Positions 1-10,420 of a DNA stretch of 64,000 bases are shown here, piece by piece (the first letter of the stretch is position 1; each line of letters starts with the position of its first letter). The translations under genes and the position numbers were made by a program. The DNA is from Paracoccus sp. IB05 (GTDB lineage Bacteria; Pseudomonadota; Alphaproteobacteria; Rhodobacterales; Rhodobacteraceae), in contig NZ_JAEFCF010000002.1 of NCBI RefSeq assembly GCF_016405985.1, positions 62,001-126,000 of the forward strand. The letters run 5' to 3'. The notes under the pieces were generated by a model. The model made no database searches. It was not told the origin of the DNA and saw nothing but the letters and a program-made list of their open reading frames with translations.

Positions 1-918
1 TGGCCTGCCACGTCGGATGGCAGCATTCCGGTCTTCCCGCGGGATACGATCACCGGCCTGGTACCGGTAGTGATCAATGCGAACCAGACCGCCGGCGATC
101 CGACCACCCAGATCACGGCGGGGGTCAACCTGCCGGCCACGGGTACCGAAGCCGGCGCCACCGGCGATCCGCTGCCCTTCGCGATCGAATATTTCGGCAA
201 TCTCGGCACCTCGGAATCTCTGGATTTCAACTTCACGCCGACCGTACCGGCCGCAGGCAGCCCGCCATCGAACACCTGGACCATGGTGATCCGCGATTCT
301 GCCAGCAATAATGCGATCATCGGGGAATATGTTCTGACCTTCGACGATTCCCGCGCGGCTGGCGGCACACTCGCGACAGTTGTTGCGGTTCCGGCGGTTC
401 CGGCCTGGCCGGCTTATGACGGTGCCACCGGAACTCTGCCGCTGACCGTGGCCGGCGGCCCGATGAGTGTCGCCATCGGCCGCGTCGGTGATCCGAACGG
501 TCTGACCCAGCTATCCGATGATTTTGCGCCGGTGCAGATCACCAAGGACGGATCCCCGGTCGGCAATCTCACCACGGTCGAGATCAATCCGAACGGCTAT
601 ATCATCGCGACCTATGATACCGGGTTCAACCGCGTGCTCTACCAGATCCCGCTGGTCGATGTGCCGAACCCCAATGGGCTGATCTCGCTGCATAACCAGA
701 CCTATCAGGTCTCGCCGCAATCGGGCTCCTTCTTCCTCTGGGATGCCGGTGACGGCCCGACCGGCTCGATTGAAGGTTATGCCCGTGAGGGATCGACCAC
801 AGATGTTGCGGCAGAACTGACCTCGCTGATTCAGACCCAGCGGGCCTATTCGTCGAATGCCAAGGTCATCCAGACCGTCGACGAAATGTTGCAGGAAACC
901 ACCAATATCAAACGGTAA
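1..918 (+). CDS. flgE: flagellar hook protein FlgE, C-terminal part (5' end outside window)
   Basis: The reading frame is open from base 1, so only the C-terminal ~305 residues are present. The end carries the flagellar rod/hook/filament C-terminal helix pattern (RAYSSNAKVIQTVDEMLQET), shared with the FlgK encoded next. FlgE polymerises outside the cell to form the hook that links the rod to the filament. The middle of the fragment is rich in Gly, Thr and Pro, as expected of a hook outer domain. The stop lies 6 bases before flgK, so the two are surely co-transcribed. Family assignment rests on the C-terminal helix and on the order E-K-L-I; a FlgG/FlgF rod protein is less likely given the long variable domain. 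Confidence 0.88.
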   Translation, partial: WPATSDGSIPVFPRDTITGLVPVVINANQTAGDPTTQITAGVNLPATGTEAGATGDPLPFAIEYFGNLGTSESLDFNFTPTVPAAGSPPSNTWTMVIRDSASNNAIIGEYVLTFDDSRAAGGTLATVVAVPAVPAWPAYDGATGTLPLTVAGGPMSVAIGRVGDPNGLTQLSDDFAPVQITKDGSPVGNLTTVEINPNGYIIATYDTGFNRVLYQIPLVDVPNPNGLISLHNQTYQVSPQSGSFFLWDAGDGPTGSIEGYAREGSTTDVAAELTSLIQTQRAYSSNAKVIQTVDEMLQETTNIKR

Positions 919-924
919 CGCAAA

Positions 925-2379
925 ATGAGCATCACCTCGGCCCTCAATTCCGCGCTGACCGGACTGACCGCCACCTCGCGACAGGCCGAGGTGGTGTCCA
1001 ACAATGTCGCCAATGCAACGACCTCGGGCTACGCGCGCCGTTCCGTCTCGCTTTCGGCTCTTAACCTCGGAGGATCGGGTCAGGGTGTGCGCGTGGTGGG
1101 CATCACCAGACATGCAGATCTCTATCTGATCAACGACCGCAGGGGCGCTCAGGCCGCTGCGGGTGACAGCGCGACCAAGGCAGGCTTTCTCAACCGGCTT
1201 GAAACCATTCTCGGCACAACCGAATCTTCGGGATCTCTGGTTTCCCGCGTCAGCACGCTGGACACCACTTTGCTTGAGGCCGCAAGCCATCCCGAATCCG
1301 AGGCAAGGCTTTCTGCCGCGGTTTCGGCAGCAAGATCCCTTGCCACCGGGTTGAATCAGGCGAGTGACGCCATTCAGGCTGAACGTCTCAAGGCCGAGAA
1401 AGGCATCGCTTCGGCTGTGGAAAGTCTGAACAGCAGCCTGCGCCAGGTTCAGGAGCTGAACCGGATGATCGCCTCTCACAGCGGCTCCGGTCGGGATGCC
1501 TCGGCATTGATGGATCAGCGTCAGCAGGTGATCGACAGCATTGCCAGCATCATTCCGCTGAAGGAAATGCCACGGGACGGCAATCAGGTAGCGCTGATCT
1601 CTGCCGGGGGCGCCCTTCTGCTGGACGGGAACCCCGTGAGCTTCGGTTTCACCGAAGTCCATACAATCGTGCCTGAAATGACCCAGGCCAGCGGAGGCCT
1701 CTATGGTCTGACCATCAATGGCAAACCGATGGCAACCACGGGCAGCAGCAGCATGATCCTTGGCGGAGAGCTCGGGGCGCTTTTCGCGGTCCGCGACGAA
1801 CTGGCTGTTGAAGGCCAATCTATGCTCGACGCAATGGCGCGTGACATGATTGAAAGGTTCAGCGCAGCAGGTCTCGATCCCACTTTGCCCGCTGGCGCGC
1901 CCGGATTGTTCACCGATGGCGGCCTGGCCTTTGATCCCGCGGATGAGGTGGGCCTGGCTTCACGCATAGCATTGAATTTCTCTGCAGATCCTTTGAAAGG
2001 CGGAGAGGTCACGAGGCTGCGCGACGGGCTCGGCGCGCTCACGCCGGGCCCAGTTGGAAACTCCACGCTCCTCAATTCACTCTCCTCAGCGCTGAATACC
2101 AACCGCGCCATTGCATCACCGATCCCCGGCGGCACCAGAAGTCTCGCAGGCCTGGCCTCGGCCATTCTGTCCCGAACCTCCTCCCAGCGCGTCACACAAG
2201 AGACGGAACAAAGCTATACCGCCGCGAGATACACGGCATTGTCCGACATTGAGGCCGCATCGGGCGTGAACACCGATGAAGAACTGCAGTCACTGCTGGT
2301 GATCGAGAAGAACTACGCGGCCAATGCGCGGGTCATTCAGGTCGTGGACGAAATGATCAAAACTCTGTTGGGACTTTGA
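925..2379 (+). CDS. flgK: flagellar hook-associated protein 1 FlgK
   Basis: This 484-residue protein is the hook-filament junction protein HAP1. It starts with the N-terminal flagellar rod/hook helix (VVSNNVANATTSGYARR, about residues 23-40) and ends with the matching C-terminal helix (ARVIQVVDEMIKTLLGL). The central region is the variable, Ser/Ala-rich HAP1 body. The protein is exported unfolded by the flagellar type III apparatus and sits between hook and FlgL. ATG at 925 follows flgE by 6 bases. Its stop at 2377-2379 precedes the flgL ATG by 2 bases, so E-K-L-I is a tight operon. Confidence 0.93.
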   Translation: MSITSALNSALTGLTATSRQAEVVSNNVANATTSGYARRSVSLSALNLGGSGQGVRVVGITRHADLYLINDRRGAQAAAGDSATKAGFLNRLETILGTTESSGSLVSRVSTLDTTLLEAASHPESEARLSAAVSAARSLATGLNQASDAIQAERLKAEKGIASAVESLNSSLRQVQELNRMIASHSGSGRDASALMDQRQQVIDSIASIIPLKEMPRDGNQVALISAGGALLLDGNPVSFGFTEVHTIVPEMTQASGGLYGLTINGKPMATTGSSSMILGGELGALFAVRDELAVEGQSMLDAMARDMIERFSAAGLDPTLPAGAPGLFTDGGLAFDPADEVGLASRIALNFSADPLKGGEVTRLRDGLGALTPGPVGNSTLLNSLSSALNTNRAIASPIPGGTRSLAGLASAILSRTSSQRVTQETEQSYTAARYTALSDIEAASGVNTDEELQSLLVIEKNYAANARVIQVVDEMIKTLLGL

Positions 2380-2381
2380 CA

Positions 2382-3381
2382 ATGGAACGCATTAGCTCAA
2401 ACCCGTTTCTGACCCCGGCACTTCTGCGACAGTCGTCTGACCTTCGCGCGGGCCTGCAAAAGGCCACGCAAGAGATGACGACCGGTAAATTCTTTGATCA
2501 GGGTACAGCCTTGCGTGGCGACTTTTCAGCTCTGGCCGCGACAGATCATGCCCTTGCCCGGCTTTCCGGCTTTACCGCAGCCACCACCGAACTCACCCTG
2601 ATGGGTGAAACGATGCAGCGCGCTTTATCCGTTATCTCTGACGCGACCACAGAGCTTGCAGCCAATCTGCTGCGAGTAACCAGTGGCGCGTCTGACACCC
2701 TGCTTTCCTCGATCCTGTCCACCGGTTCGCGCGATTTCAACACTGCCATTTCAGCGCTTAACACCCGCCTTGCCGACAAATCGGCTTTTTGGCGGCGATG
2801 CTTCTGACCAATCGGCTTTGCCCAATGCCGGGACGTTGCTTACTGCGCTCGAGACCGCGATCGCCGGTCTGGCGGCTGTTGACGATATTTCCAACGGGAT
2901 AGATGACTGGTTCAACGGGACCGCCGGATATGAGGCATTATACACCGGAGGCCAGGGTCGGGCTGGCCTCACTGTGGCACCCGGCGAGACGGCGTCGCTT
3001 CCCTTCACCGCCCTTGACCCTGCAATCCGCACAACACTGGCGGGCCTCGCTAAGGCGGCCTTGCTTGACCGCGGCCTCCTGACAGGAGATCACGCCTCGC
3101 GGTCAGCGCTTGCGCTCAGGGCGGGTGAGACCCTGTTCAGCTCTTCCGAAGCGAGGACTGTCCTCGCCGGCAGGATTGGTACAGTTGAACAACAACTGTT
3201 CCAGGCACAAAGCCGGAATTCTGCGGAGAAATCGGCACTTGCCCTGACACGCAACAGCCTGACCGAAGCAGACCCTTATGAGGCTACGGTGCGCCTTAAG
3301 GATCTGGAAAGCAGACTGGACGCATTTTACACAATCACAGCGCGGCTTTCGCAACTCAGCCTGACGGGATATCTCCGGTGA
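2382..3381 (+). pseudogene. flgL: flagellar hook-associated protein 3 FlgL, one-base frameshift
   Basis: Two overlapping frames together give one flagellin-like protein. The first runs from ATG 2382 to a stop at 2805-2807 and holds the N-terminal D0/D1 helices (MERISSNPFLTPALLRQSSD). The second takes over near 2790 and ends at 3381 with the C-terminal helix (LDAFYTITARLSQLSLTGYL). The break is at the T5 run 2786-2790: with one T fewer the frame joins as ..ADKSAF/GGDASD.. at the FlgL position where flagellins read a Phe-Gly-Gly type turn. The corrected gene would be 999 bases, 332 codons, normal for FlgL. Either this is a real null mutation, a sequencing or assembly indel in a homopolymer, or rescue by slippage. 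FlgL is normally needed for filament attachment. Confidence 0.85.
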
Positions 3382-4505
3382 AACCGAATATCTTTGCTAA
3401 CGCCTTCTGTCGTCTGTTCCTGCTTCTTGTCTTGGGTCTCGCCCTGTCGATCCCGGCCATCGCGCAACCGGTTCGTATCAAGGACCTGGTCGAAATCGAC
3501 GGGGTCAGGGGCAATGATCTCGTGGGATATGGTCTCGTTGTAGGGCTGAACGGAACTGGTGACGGCATCCGGAATTCACCGTTCACGGAAGAGATTATGG
3601 CAAATCTTCTGGAGAGGCTTGGTGTCAACGTCGTTGGTGAAGCATCGCGTCCAAAAAATGTTGCGGCCGTTTTCGTCACCGCAACTCTGCCGCCGTTTTC
3701 CCGGGCCGGCGCACGGATTGACATAACGGTTTCGGCCATTGGTGATGCGAAAAGCCTGCTTGGTGGAACGCTTGTGATGACACCTCTGAATGGGGCGGAC
3801 GGCCAGATCTATGCGGTGGCTCAGGGGACCATCATTGCAGGTGGGATCTCTGCCGAAGGCGATGCCGCTCGGGTTGTCCTGGGCGTGCCAACGGCGGGGT
3901 CGATCCCCTCCGGCGCACGGGTAGAGCGTGAGGTTCCGTTCGATTTTAACCAGGTTTCAGTTTTGCGGCTTGCGCTGAAATCAGCAGATTTTACAACAGC
4001 CGCCAGAATTGAACGGGCCATCAATCAGGAATTTGGCTCACGTTCGGCGACGATGCTGGACGGGGGCACGGTTGCGCTCGATCTCGGCCGGATCGGTGGT
4101 GGTTCTCCGGCACATGCCATAGCCAGGATTGAAAGCCTGCGGATCGATCCCGCGACCAGGGCCAGGGTGGTGGTCGACCAGCGATCAGGTACAATCGTGA
4201 TTGGCGCCGATGTCCGGATCAGCCGTGTTGCGGTGGCACAGGGAAATCTCACCTTGCGTGTGGAAGAGTATCCTATCGCGATCCAGCCCAACCCTTTCGC
4301 CGAGGGTGAAACCGTTGTGGTGCCCAGAAGCAATGCTGAAATAACCACTGAAGGCAGCGCTCTGGCGGAAGTCGCGGGCGGCACCAGCCTGTCCGAAGTG
4401 GTTTCCGGCCTTAACGCGCTGGGTGTTCAGCCACATGACATGATCGATATTCTCAAAAGCATCCATGCGGCTGGCGCCTTGCACGCAGAATTTGTCATCC
4501 AGTAG
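3378..4505 (+). CDS. flgI: flagellar P-ring protein FlgI
   Basis: This 375-residue protein forms the periplasmic P-ring around the flagellar rod in the peptidoglycan layer. It has an N-terminal Sec signal with a hydrophobic stretch at about residues 11-28 ending in AIAQ. The FlgI core follows: VRIKDLVEIDGVRGNDLVGY, GLNGTGD and RLGVNV. The C-terminus carries a conserved SLSEVVSGLNALG pattern and ends in the usual LHAEFVIQ. The start is GTG 3378, overlapping the flgL stop as GTGA, so translation is coupled to flgL. This is the last gene of the flgE-K-L-I block; an inverted repeat follows. Confidence 0.96.
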   Translation: MKPNIFANAFCRLFLLLVLGLALSIPAIAQPVRIKDLVEIDGVRGNDLVGYGLVVGLNGTGDGIRNSPFTEEIMANLLERLGVNVVGEASRPKNVAAVFVTATLPPFSRAGARIDITVSAIGDAKSLLGGTLVMTPLNGADGQIYAVAQGTIIAGGISAEGDAARVVLGVPTAGSIPSGARVEREVPFDFNQVSVLRLALKSADFTTAARIERAINQEFGSRSATMLDGGTVALDLGRIGGGSPAHAIARIESLRIDPATRARVVVDQRSGTIVIGADVRISRVAVAQGNLTLRVEEYPIAIQPNPFAEGETVVVPRSNAEITTEGSALAEVAGGTSLSEVVSGLNALGVQPHDMIDILKSIHAAGALHAEFVIQ

Positions 4506-4522
4506 GAAGATGTTCGAAATTT

Positions 4523-4548
4523 CTCATAATATTCCTCGGTATTATGAG
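4523..4548. repeat. inverted repeat between flgI and metH
   Basis: CTCATAAT at 4523-4530 pairs exactly with ATTATGAG at 4541-4548; the stem can extend by an A-T pair and two wobble pairs around a CCTC loop. The CTCATAA half is found again as a direct copy at about 4570-4576, closer to the metH start. It could be a weak terminator for the flg operon (no T-tract follows) or an operator upstream of metH. I do not recognise a known methionine riboswitch here. Confidence 0.4.
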
Positions 4549-4604
4549 TTTCACAACAGGCTTCTGGTCTCATAAGGTCCGCGCGAACCAGGAACGCCGG
4601 ATAT

Positions 4605-5645
4605 ATGCAAAACTTCATTCTCCCCCCCACCCCGGCGCTCGCCGCCCTGGAAGCCGCCGCCAGGCAGCGGATACTTATACTCGATGGGGCAATGGGTACC
4701 CAGATCCAGGGTCTTGGACTGACAGAAGAAGATTATTCGGGCCATGGCTCCGGTTGTGCCTGCCGGCACCATTCCGACCATCCGCAAAAGGGCAATAACG
4801 ATCTTCTGATCCTGACCCAGCCAGAGGCCATCGAAGAAATTCACTTCAATTATGCCATGGCTGGTGCCGATATCGTTGAGACAAATACTTTCTCGGCGAC
4901 GACCATCGCGCAGGCCGATTATGCTTTGGAAGCAGCGGTAGACGATCTGAACGTCCAGGGCGCGCGCATTGTTCGCCGCGCTCTGGACCGCGCCACCGCC
5001 ATTGACGGCAAGCCGCGCTTTGTGGCCGGTGCGGTCGGCCCCACCAACCGGACGGCGTCGATCAGCCCCGACGTCAACAATCCGGGCTATCGCGCGGTGA
5101 GCTTCGACGACCTCCACAAGGCCTATGCCCAACAGATCCGGGGCCTGATCAGGGGCGGCGCCGATATCATTCTGATCGAAACGATTTTCGACACGCTGAA
5201 CGCCAAAGCCGCGATCTTCGCCTGTCTCAGCGCCTTTGCCGAACATGGAAGCCGGCTGCCCGTGATGATTTCGGGCACCATAACCGATGCTTCGGGCCGC
5301 ACCCTGTCCGGGCAAACGCCGACGGCTTTCTGGCATTCGGTGCGCCACGCGAAACCCTTCACCATCGGGCTGAACTGTGCGCTCGGGGCGAGCGCGATGC
5401 GTCCGCATCTGGTGGAACTCTCCACTGTGGCTGAAACCTTCACCTGCGCCTATCCGAATGCCGGCTTGCCCAATGCCTTTGGTCAATATGACGAGGGGCC
5501 CGAGGACACCGCCGCCCAGGTGGCGACCTTTGCCCGCGACGGGCTGGTCAATGTGGTTGGCGGGTGCTGCGGCACCACGCCCGGCCATATCCAGGCCATT
5601 GCAGAAGCTGTCCGCCCCCATAAACCGCGCGAGATCCAAAAATGA
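4605..5645 (+). CDS. metH: methionine synthase, homocysteine-binding subunit (MetH N-terminal module)
   Basis: This 346-residue protein corresponds to the first module of cobalamin-dependent methionine synthase, which binds and activates homocysteine at zinc. The family start [12 protein letters not shown] is at about residues 23-34, followed by [12 protein letters not shown] and ETNTFSAT. The zinc cysteines are visible: one in GLNCALGA and the pair in [10 protein letters not shown] near the C-terminus. It ends where the folate module would begin, and the next gene overlaps it by ATGA, so the MetH chain is split into two co-translated polypeptides. The stretch [16 protein letters not shown] before the KGNNDLL motif is Cys/His-rich compared with the form I know. 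Split MetH is known in alphaproteobacteria, so this is likely functional rather than broken. Confidence 0.9.
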   Translation: MQNFILPPTPALAALEAAARQRILILDGAMGTQIQGLGLTEEDYSGHGSGCACRHHSDHPQKGNNDLLILTQPEAIEEIHFNYAMAGADIVETNTFSATTIAQADYALEAAVDDLNVQGARIVRRALDRATAIDGKPRFVAGAVGPTNRTASISPDVNNPGYRAVSFDDLHKAYAQQIRGLIRGGADIILIETIFDTLNAKAAIFACLSAFAEHGSRLPVMISGTITDASGRTLSGQTPTAFWHSVRHAKPFTIGLNCALGASAMRPHLVELSTVAETFTCAYPNAGLPNAFGQYDEGPEDTAAQVATFARDGLVNVVGGCCGTTPGHIQAIAEAVRPHKPREIQK

Positions 5646-8356
5646 GCCGCTATCTTCGTCTCTCGGGGCTGGAACCCTTCATCCTCACGCCCGACATCCC
5701 GTTTGTGAATGTCGGCGAGCGCACCAACGTCACCGGCTCGGCCAAATTCCGCAAGCTGATCACCAATCGCGACTATGCCGCTGCGCTGGACGTGGCGCGT
5801 GACCAGGTGGAAAACGGCGCCCAGATCATCGACATCAACATGGATGAGGGGCTGATAGACAGTAAGGCCGCGATGGTCGAGTTCCTCAACCTCGTCGCGT
5901 CCGAGCCCGACATCGCCCGCGTGCCGGTGATGATCGACAGTTCGAAATGGGAGGTGATCGAGGCCGGGCTGAAATGCGTTCAGGGCAAGCCGATCGTCAA
6001 TTCGATCAGCCTGAAAGAGGGTGAGGATCAGTTCCGCCATCATGCCGGTCTGTGCCTGGCTTACGGCGCGGCAGTGGTGGTCATGGCCTTTGACGAGACC
6101 GGCCAGGCCGATACGTTCCAGCGCAAGACCGAGATCTGTGCCCGGGCCTACCGCATCCTGACCGAGGAAATCGGCTTCCCGCCGGAAGATATTATCTTTG
6201 ATCCCAATGTCTTCGCGGTCGCGACCGGCATTGAGGAACACAATAATTACGGTGTCGATTTTATCGAGGCGACGCGCTGGATCCGCCAGAACCTGCCGCA
6301 TTGTCACATCTCGGGTGGTGTTTCGAACCTTTCGTTCAGCTTCCGCGGCAATGAACCTGTGCGCGAGGCCATGCATTGCGTCTTTCTCTACCATGCCATT
6401 CAGGCCGGTATGGATATGGGCATCGTCAATGCGGGCCAGCTCGCCGTTTATGACCAGATCGAGCCCGAGCTGCGCGAGGCCTGCGAGGATGTCGTCCTCA
6501 ACCGCCGTGACGATGCGACCGAACGGATGCTGGAAATCGCGGAAAGGTACCGCGGTGGTGCGCGTGAGGAAAAGGTCCGCGATCTGCAATGGCGCGACTG
6601 GCCGGTGGAAAAACGTCTCGAACATGCGCTTGTAAATGGCATCACCGAGTTCATCGAAGAGGATACCGAGGTTGCGCGCCAGCAGGCCACCCGCCCGCTG
6701 CATGTGATTGAGGGCCCGCTGATGGCGGGGATGAATGTCGTCGGTGATCTGTTCGGTGCCGGCAAAATGTTCCTGCCGCAGGTCGTGAAATCGGCGCGGG
6801 TGATGAAACAGGCGGTCGCCGTGCTCCTTCCCTATATGGAGGAGGAGAAGGCGGCGCAGGGCGGCGAGATGCGCCGTTCCGCCGGCCGGGTGCTGATGGC
6901 GACGGTGAAAGGCGATGTGCATGACATCGGCAAGAACATCGTCGGTGTCGTACTGGCCTGCAACAATTACGAGATCATTGACCTTGGTGTGATGGTGCCG
7001 CCGCAGAAGATCCTTGAGATCGCGCGCGAACAACAGGTTGATGTGATTGGGCTTTCCGGCCTGATCACCCCCAGCCTTGACGAAATGGTGCATCTGGCCT
7101 CCGAGATGGAGCGCGAAGGGTTCAACATTCCGCTGCTGATCGGCGGCGCGACGACGTCCAAGGTGCATACGGCGGTGAAAATCGCGCCGCGCTACCATAA
7201 GGGCCAGGCGATCTATGTCCTTGATGCCAGCCGCGCGGTGGGCGTGGTCAGCCAGCTGCTCAGTGAAACGCAGAAAGAGCCCTATATCGCGTCAATCCAG
7301 GCCGAATATGTCGAGGTGGCCGAGCGTCACGAACGCGCCGAACTGGCGAAAAAACGTCTGCCTTTGGAAGCCGCCCGCGCCAATGCGCTGAAAATCGACT
7401 GGTCCGGCTATGCGCCCCCTGCCCCGCAATTCACCGGCCCACGGGTGATTGAGGACTGGGATCTTGCGGATATCGCGCGCTATATCGACTGGACCCCCTT
7501 CTTCCAGACCTGGGAGCTGAAAGGCGTTTATCCCCGGATTCTCGAAGATGAAAAGCAGGGCGAGGCCGCGCGCCAGCTGTTCGAAGACGCCCGGGCCATG
7601 TTGCAGCGCATCATCACTGAGAAATGGTTCCGCCCGCGCGCGGTGATCGGCTTCTGGCCCGCCAATGCGACCGGCGACGATATTCGTCTCTATACTGATG
7701 ACGGCCGCGCAGAAACGCTGGCCATGCTGCACACGCTGCGTCAGCAGACGACCAAGCGGGATGGGCGTCCGAATGTGGCGCTTTCGGATTTTGTCGCCCC
7801 GGACGGCACGCCGGATTATGTCGGGGGGTTTGTGGTGACGGCCGGCCCGGAAGAGGCCGAGATCGCCGCGCGCTACGAGCGGGCAAATGACGATTACGGC
7901 TCGATCATGGTTAAGGCGCTGGCGGATCGTTATGCCGAAGCCATGGCCGAGATGCTGCATGAACGGGTGCGCAAAGAGTATTGGGGATACGGCGCGGCAG
8001 AGACCTTCCAGCCGCATGAACTGATCGGCGAGCCCTATGCCGGCATCCGCCCTGCCCCGGGCTATCCGGCGCAGCCGGATCATACCGAGAAACTTACCCT
8101 CTTCCGTCTGCTGGATGCCGAAAACAATACCGGCGTCACGCTGACCGAAAGCATGGCGATGTGGCCGGGCTCCTCGGTGTCTGGCTTCTATATCGGCCAT
8201 CCCTCCAGCTATTATTTCGGCGTGGCCAGGGTAGAGCGGGATCAGGTGCTGGATTACGCGGCCCGCAAGGGGATGGATCTTACCGAGGCCGAACGCTGGC
8301 TGGCGCCGATCCTGAATTACACCCCTGATAATGGCGTAAAACTGGCGGCGGAATAG
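5642..8356 (+). CDS. metH: methionine synthase, folate/cobalamin/activation subunit (MetH C-terminal modules)
   Basis: This 904-residue protein supplies the remaining three MetH modules. The pterin/methyltetrahydrofolate barrel starts with [16 protein letters not shown] at about residue 20. The cobalamin cap and Rossmann domain carry the B12 lower-ligand motif GDVHDIGKN at about residue 422. The reactivation domain binding AdoMet lies at the C-terminus ([27 protein letters not shown]). With the upstream homocysteine subunit it makes methionine from homocysteine and methyl-tetrahydrofolate. The start is ATG 5642 in an ATGA overlap with the first subunit. Because the activation domain is present, this is a simple two-part split and not the core-MetH type that needs a separate reactivase. 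Confidence 0.94.
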   Translation: MSRYLRLSGLEPFILTPDIPFVNVGERTNVTGSAKFRKLITNRDYAAALDVARDQVENGAQIIDINMDEGLIDSKAAMVEFLNLVASEPDIARVPVMIDSSKWEVIEAGLKCVQGKPIVNSISLKEGEDQFRHHAGLCLAYGAAVVVMAFDETGQADTFQRKTEICARAYRILTEEIGFPPEDIIFDPNVFAVATGIEEHNNYGVDFIEATRWIRQNLPHCHISGGVSNLSFSFRGNEPVREAMHCVFLYHAIQAGMDMGIVNAGQLAVYDQIEPELREACEDVVLNRRDDATERMLEIAERYRGGAREEKVRDLQWRDWPVEKRLEHALVNGITEFIEEDTEVARQQATRPLHVIEGPLMAGMNVVGDLFGAGKMFLPQVVKSARVMKQAVAVLLPYMEEEKAAQGGEMRRSAGRVLMATVKGDVHDIGKNIVGVVLACNNYEIIDLGVMVPPQKILEIAREQQVDVIGLSGLITPSLDEMVHLASEMEREGFNIPLLIGGATTSKVHTAVKIAPRYHKGQAIYVLDASRAVGVVSQLLSETQKEPYIASIQAEYVEVAERHERAELAKKRLPLEAARANALKIDWSGYAPPAPQFTGPRVIEDWDLADIARYIDWTPFFQTWELKGVYPRILEDEKQGEAARQLFEDARAMLQRIITEKWFRPRAVIGFWPANATGDDIRLYTDDGRAETLAMLHTLRQQTTKRDGRPNVALSDFVAPDGTPDYVGGFVVTAGPEEAEIAARYERANDDYGSIMVKALADRYAEAMAEMLHERVRKEYWGYGAAETFQPHELIGEPYAGIRPAPGYPAQPDHTEKLTLFRLLDAENNTGVTLTESMAMWPGSSVSGFYIGHPSSYYFGVARVERDQVLDYAARKGMDLTEAERWLAPILNYTPDNGVKLAAE

Positions 8357-8424
8357 GCCCGACCTTGACCAGGGGTCAGGCATCGGCTAGCCCGCTGCCG
8401 ACCCCATTCAAACGGAGCGCCCCG

Positions 8425-9531
8425 ATGGCCAACCCCTCCCTCCTGATCCTTGCCGGTGACGGTATCGGCCCCGAAGTCATGGATGAGGTGAAAAAAGTCA
8501 TCTCCTGGATGGGCACCGCCCGCGGCATCCATTTCGATGTCTCGGAGGATCTGGTGGGCGGCTGCGCCTATGACGCGCATGGCACGCCGCTGACCGATGC
8601 GACCATGGCAAAGGCGCAAGAGGTGGATGCGGTTCTGCTCGGCGCGGTGGGCGGCCCGAAATATGACAAGCTTGATTTCAGCGTAAAGCCCGAGCGGGGC
8701 CTGCTGCGGCTTCGCAAAGAGATGGACCTGTTTTCCAACCTGCGCCCGGCGCAATGCTTTGACGCGCTGGCCGATTTCTCGTCGCTGAAGCGTGACGTGG
8801 TGGCCGGTCTCGACATCATGATCGTGCGCGAGCTGACCTCCGGCGTCTATTTCGGCGAACCGCGCGGGATCTTCAAAGAGGGCAATGAGCGCGTCGGCAT
8901 CAATACGCAGCGCTATACCGAGAGCGAAATCGCCCGTGTCGCGAAATCGGCTTTTGAACTGGCGCGGCGCCGGGGCAACAAGGTCTGCTCGATGGAGAAG
9001 GCCAATGTGATGGAATCCGGCATCCTGTGGCGCGATGTGGTGACCGAGGTGCATCAGCGCGATTACCAGGATGTCGAGCTCAGCCATATGTATGCCGATG
9101 CCGGCGCGATGCAGCTGACCCGCTGGCCGAAGCAGTTCGACGTCATCGTGACCGACAACCTGTTCGGCGATCTTCTGTCGGATCTGGCCGCGATGCTGAC
9201 CGGTTCCCTGGGTATGTTGCCCTCGGCCAGCCTCGGCGCGCCGATGGCCAATGGCCGCCCGAAAGCGATGTATGAGCCGGTGCATGGTTCCGCCCCCGAT
9301 ATCGCGGGCCAGGGCAAGGCGAACCCGATCGCCTGTATCCTCAGCTTTGCGATGGCGCTGCGCTACAGCTTTGATCTTGGCGACGAGGCCACCCGCGTCG
9401 AACAGGCGGTTGAAAAAGTGCTCGCCGACGGGCTGCGCACCGCTGACCTTCTTGGCCCGGAGGGCGGATCGCCCATCGGCACCGCCGCTATGGGCGATGC
9501 GATCATCGCGGCGCTGAACGCTTCGGTCTGA
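8425..9531 (+). CDS. leuB: 3-isopropylmalate dehydrogenase
   Basis: This 368-residue enzyme oxidatively decarboxylates 3-isopropylmalate with NAD in leucine biosynthesis. The N-terminal [13 protein letters not shown], the substrate-loop arginines ([20 protein letters not shown]), [14 protein letters not shown], the metal-binding acidic residues in [14 protein letters not shown] and the NAD-binding [18 protein letters not shown] are all clear. ATG 8425 is chosen because a purine-rich CGGAG lies about 9 bases upstream; the in-frame extension to 8365 has no family similarity. It stands alone after metH with a 68-base gap and ends just before a strong bidirectional hairpin. Confidence 0.96.
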   Translation: MANPSLLILAGDGIGPEVMDEVKKVISWMGTARGIHFDVSEDLVGGCAYDAHGTPLTDATMAKAQEVDAVLLGAVGGPKYDKLDFSVKPERGLLRLRKEMDLFSNLRPAQCFDALADFSSLKRDVVAGLDIMIVRELTSGVYFGEPRGIFKEGNERVGINTQRYTESEIARVAKSAFELARRRGNKVCSMEKANVMESGILWRDVVTEVHQRDYQDVELSHMYADAGAMQLTRWPKQFDVIVTDNLFGDLLSDLAAMLTGSLGMLPSASLGAPMANGRPKAMYEPVHGSAPDIAGQGKANPIACILSFAMALRYSFDLGDEATRVEQAVEKVLADGLRTADLLGPEGGSPIGTAAMGDAIIAALNASV

Positions 9532-9552
9532 TCTGATTTGTCCCCACCTGAT

Positions 9553-9583
9553 TTGTCCCCGGAGCCTTTGGGTCCGGGGACAA
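9553..9583. terminator. bidirectional hairpin between leuB and kdsB
   Basis: TTGTCCCCGGA at 9553-9563 pairs perfectly with TCCGGGGACAA at 9573-9583 around a 9-base loop. It sits between convergent genes, so it can end transcription from both sides, although neither side has a long T-tract. The left arm is part of a tandem duplication: CTGATTTGTCCCC occurs at 9533-9545 and again at 9548-9560. Confidence 0.75.
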
Positions 9584-9596
9584 CTGCTTCGGGCCT

Positions 9597-10409
9597 TTAG
9601 TCCCAGCCCATCTGCTTCAGATAGCCCTCGATCAAAGGCACGTCCGAGGGGTTGTTCAGCTCCCAGAATTTCGCGCCGGGGGCCGAGACCTCGACCACAT
9701 CGACCGGATGGCCGTTTTCCAGAAAACGCAGCTGTTCCAGCCCTTCCAGCGTCTCAAGGGGTCCAGGCTGCCAGCTGCCATAGGCGGTCAGCGCGGCGGG
9801 GCGATAGGCGTAAAGCCCGACATGGTGGAAGACCGGCACCTGACCATCGACCACGCCTTTGCCATTGGTAAAGGGGATCACCTCTTTCGAGAAGTAAAGC
9901 GCCTGTCCCAGCCGGTTCGCCACCACGGTCGTCGCGCCCACCCGGCCCGCCGCGCGGTCGGCGATGAAATTCTGCACCGCTTCGGCGTCGCAGCGCAGGA
10001 TTGGCGTGGCGATGCCGGTGGCCGGTTTCTCGCGCATATGCCGGATCAGCGCGGTGACGAAAGACGGCGGCGTCAGCGGCGCATCGCCTTGTAAATTCAC
10101 CACGATCTCGGGCGAGAGCCCGGCGTTCTTCACTGCCTCGGCCACACGCTCGGTGCCGTTCCGCGCTGTCTCCGAGGTCATGATCACCTCGGCCCCGATC
10201 CGCTGTGCTTCCTCCGCGATGCGCGTATCATCGGTCGCAACATAAAGCCCGATAGCGCCGCCCGCCTCTTCAACCGCGCGGCGACCGGCAGTAACGGATC
10301 GCTCCAGCAGGCTGCGCCCTATGCCACCTGCGCCCTTCAACAGCGCCAGCGGCTTGGCCGGATAGCGGGTCGAGGCATAGCGTGCCGGGATGATGATGAC
10401 CGTATCCAT
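9597..10409 (-). CDS. kdsB: 3-deoxy-manno-octulosonate cytidylyltransferase
   Basis: The enzyme (270 residues from ATG) activates Kdo to CMP-Kdo for lipid A-core assembly. IIIPARYASTRYPAKPL at the N-terminus is the nucleotide-binding signature. ATDDTRI, NGTERVAEA, NLQGDAPL and the C-terminal LETLEGLEQLRFLE are conserved in KdsB. ATG 10409 is preferred over GTG 10424 because AGGGA lies 10 bases upstream of it. It follows kdsA closely, so the two Kdo genes form a minus-strand operon. Confidence 0.95.
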   Translation of the reverse strand: MDTVIIIPARYASTRYPAKPLALLKGAGGIGRSLLERSVTAGRRAVEEAGGAIGLYVATDDTRIAEEAQRIGAEVIMTSETARNGTERVAEAVKNAGLSPEIVVNLQGDAPLTPPSFVTALIRHMREKPATGIATPILRCDAEAVQNFIADRAAGRVGATTVVANRLGQALYFSKEVIPFTNGKGVVDGQVPVFHHVGLYAYRPAALTAYGSWQPGPLETLEGLEQLRFLENGHPVDVVEVSAPGAKFWELNNPSDVPLIEGYLKQMGWD

Positions 10410-10420
10410 CGCGGGTTCCC

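Noticed and set aside
4506-4604. SAM-type riboswitch upstream of metH
   Set aside because: Only a simple stem and short CTCATAA repeats are present; I could not match conserved riboswitch cores.
5483-7198. 571-codon open frame opposite metH
   Set aside because: Antisense shadow of a clear methionine synthase; the translation is His/Arg-rich without domains.
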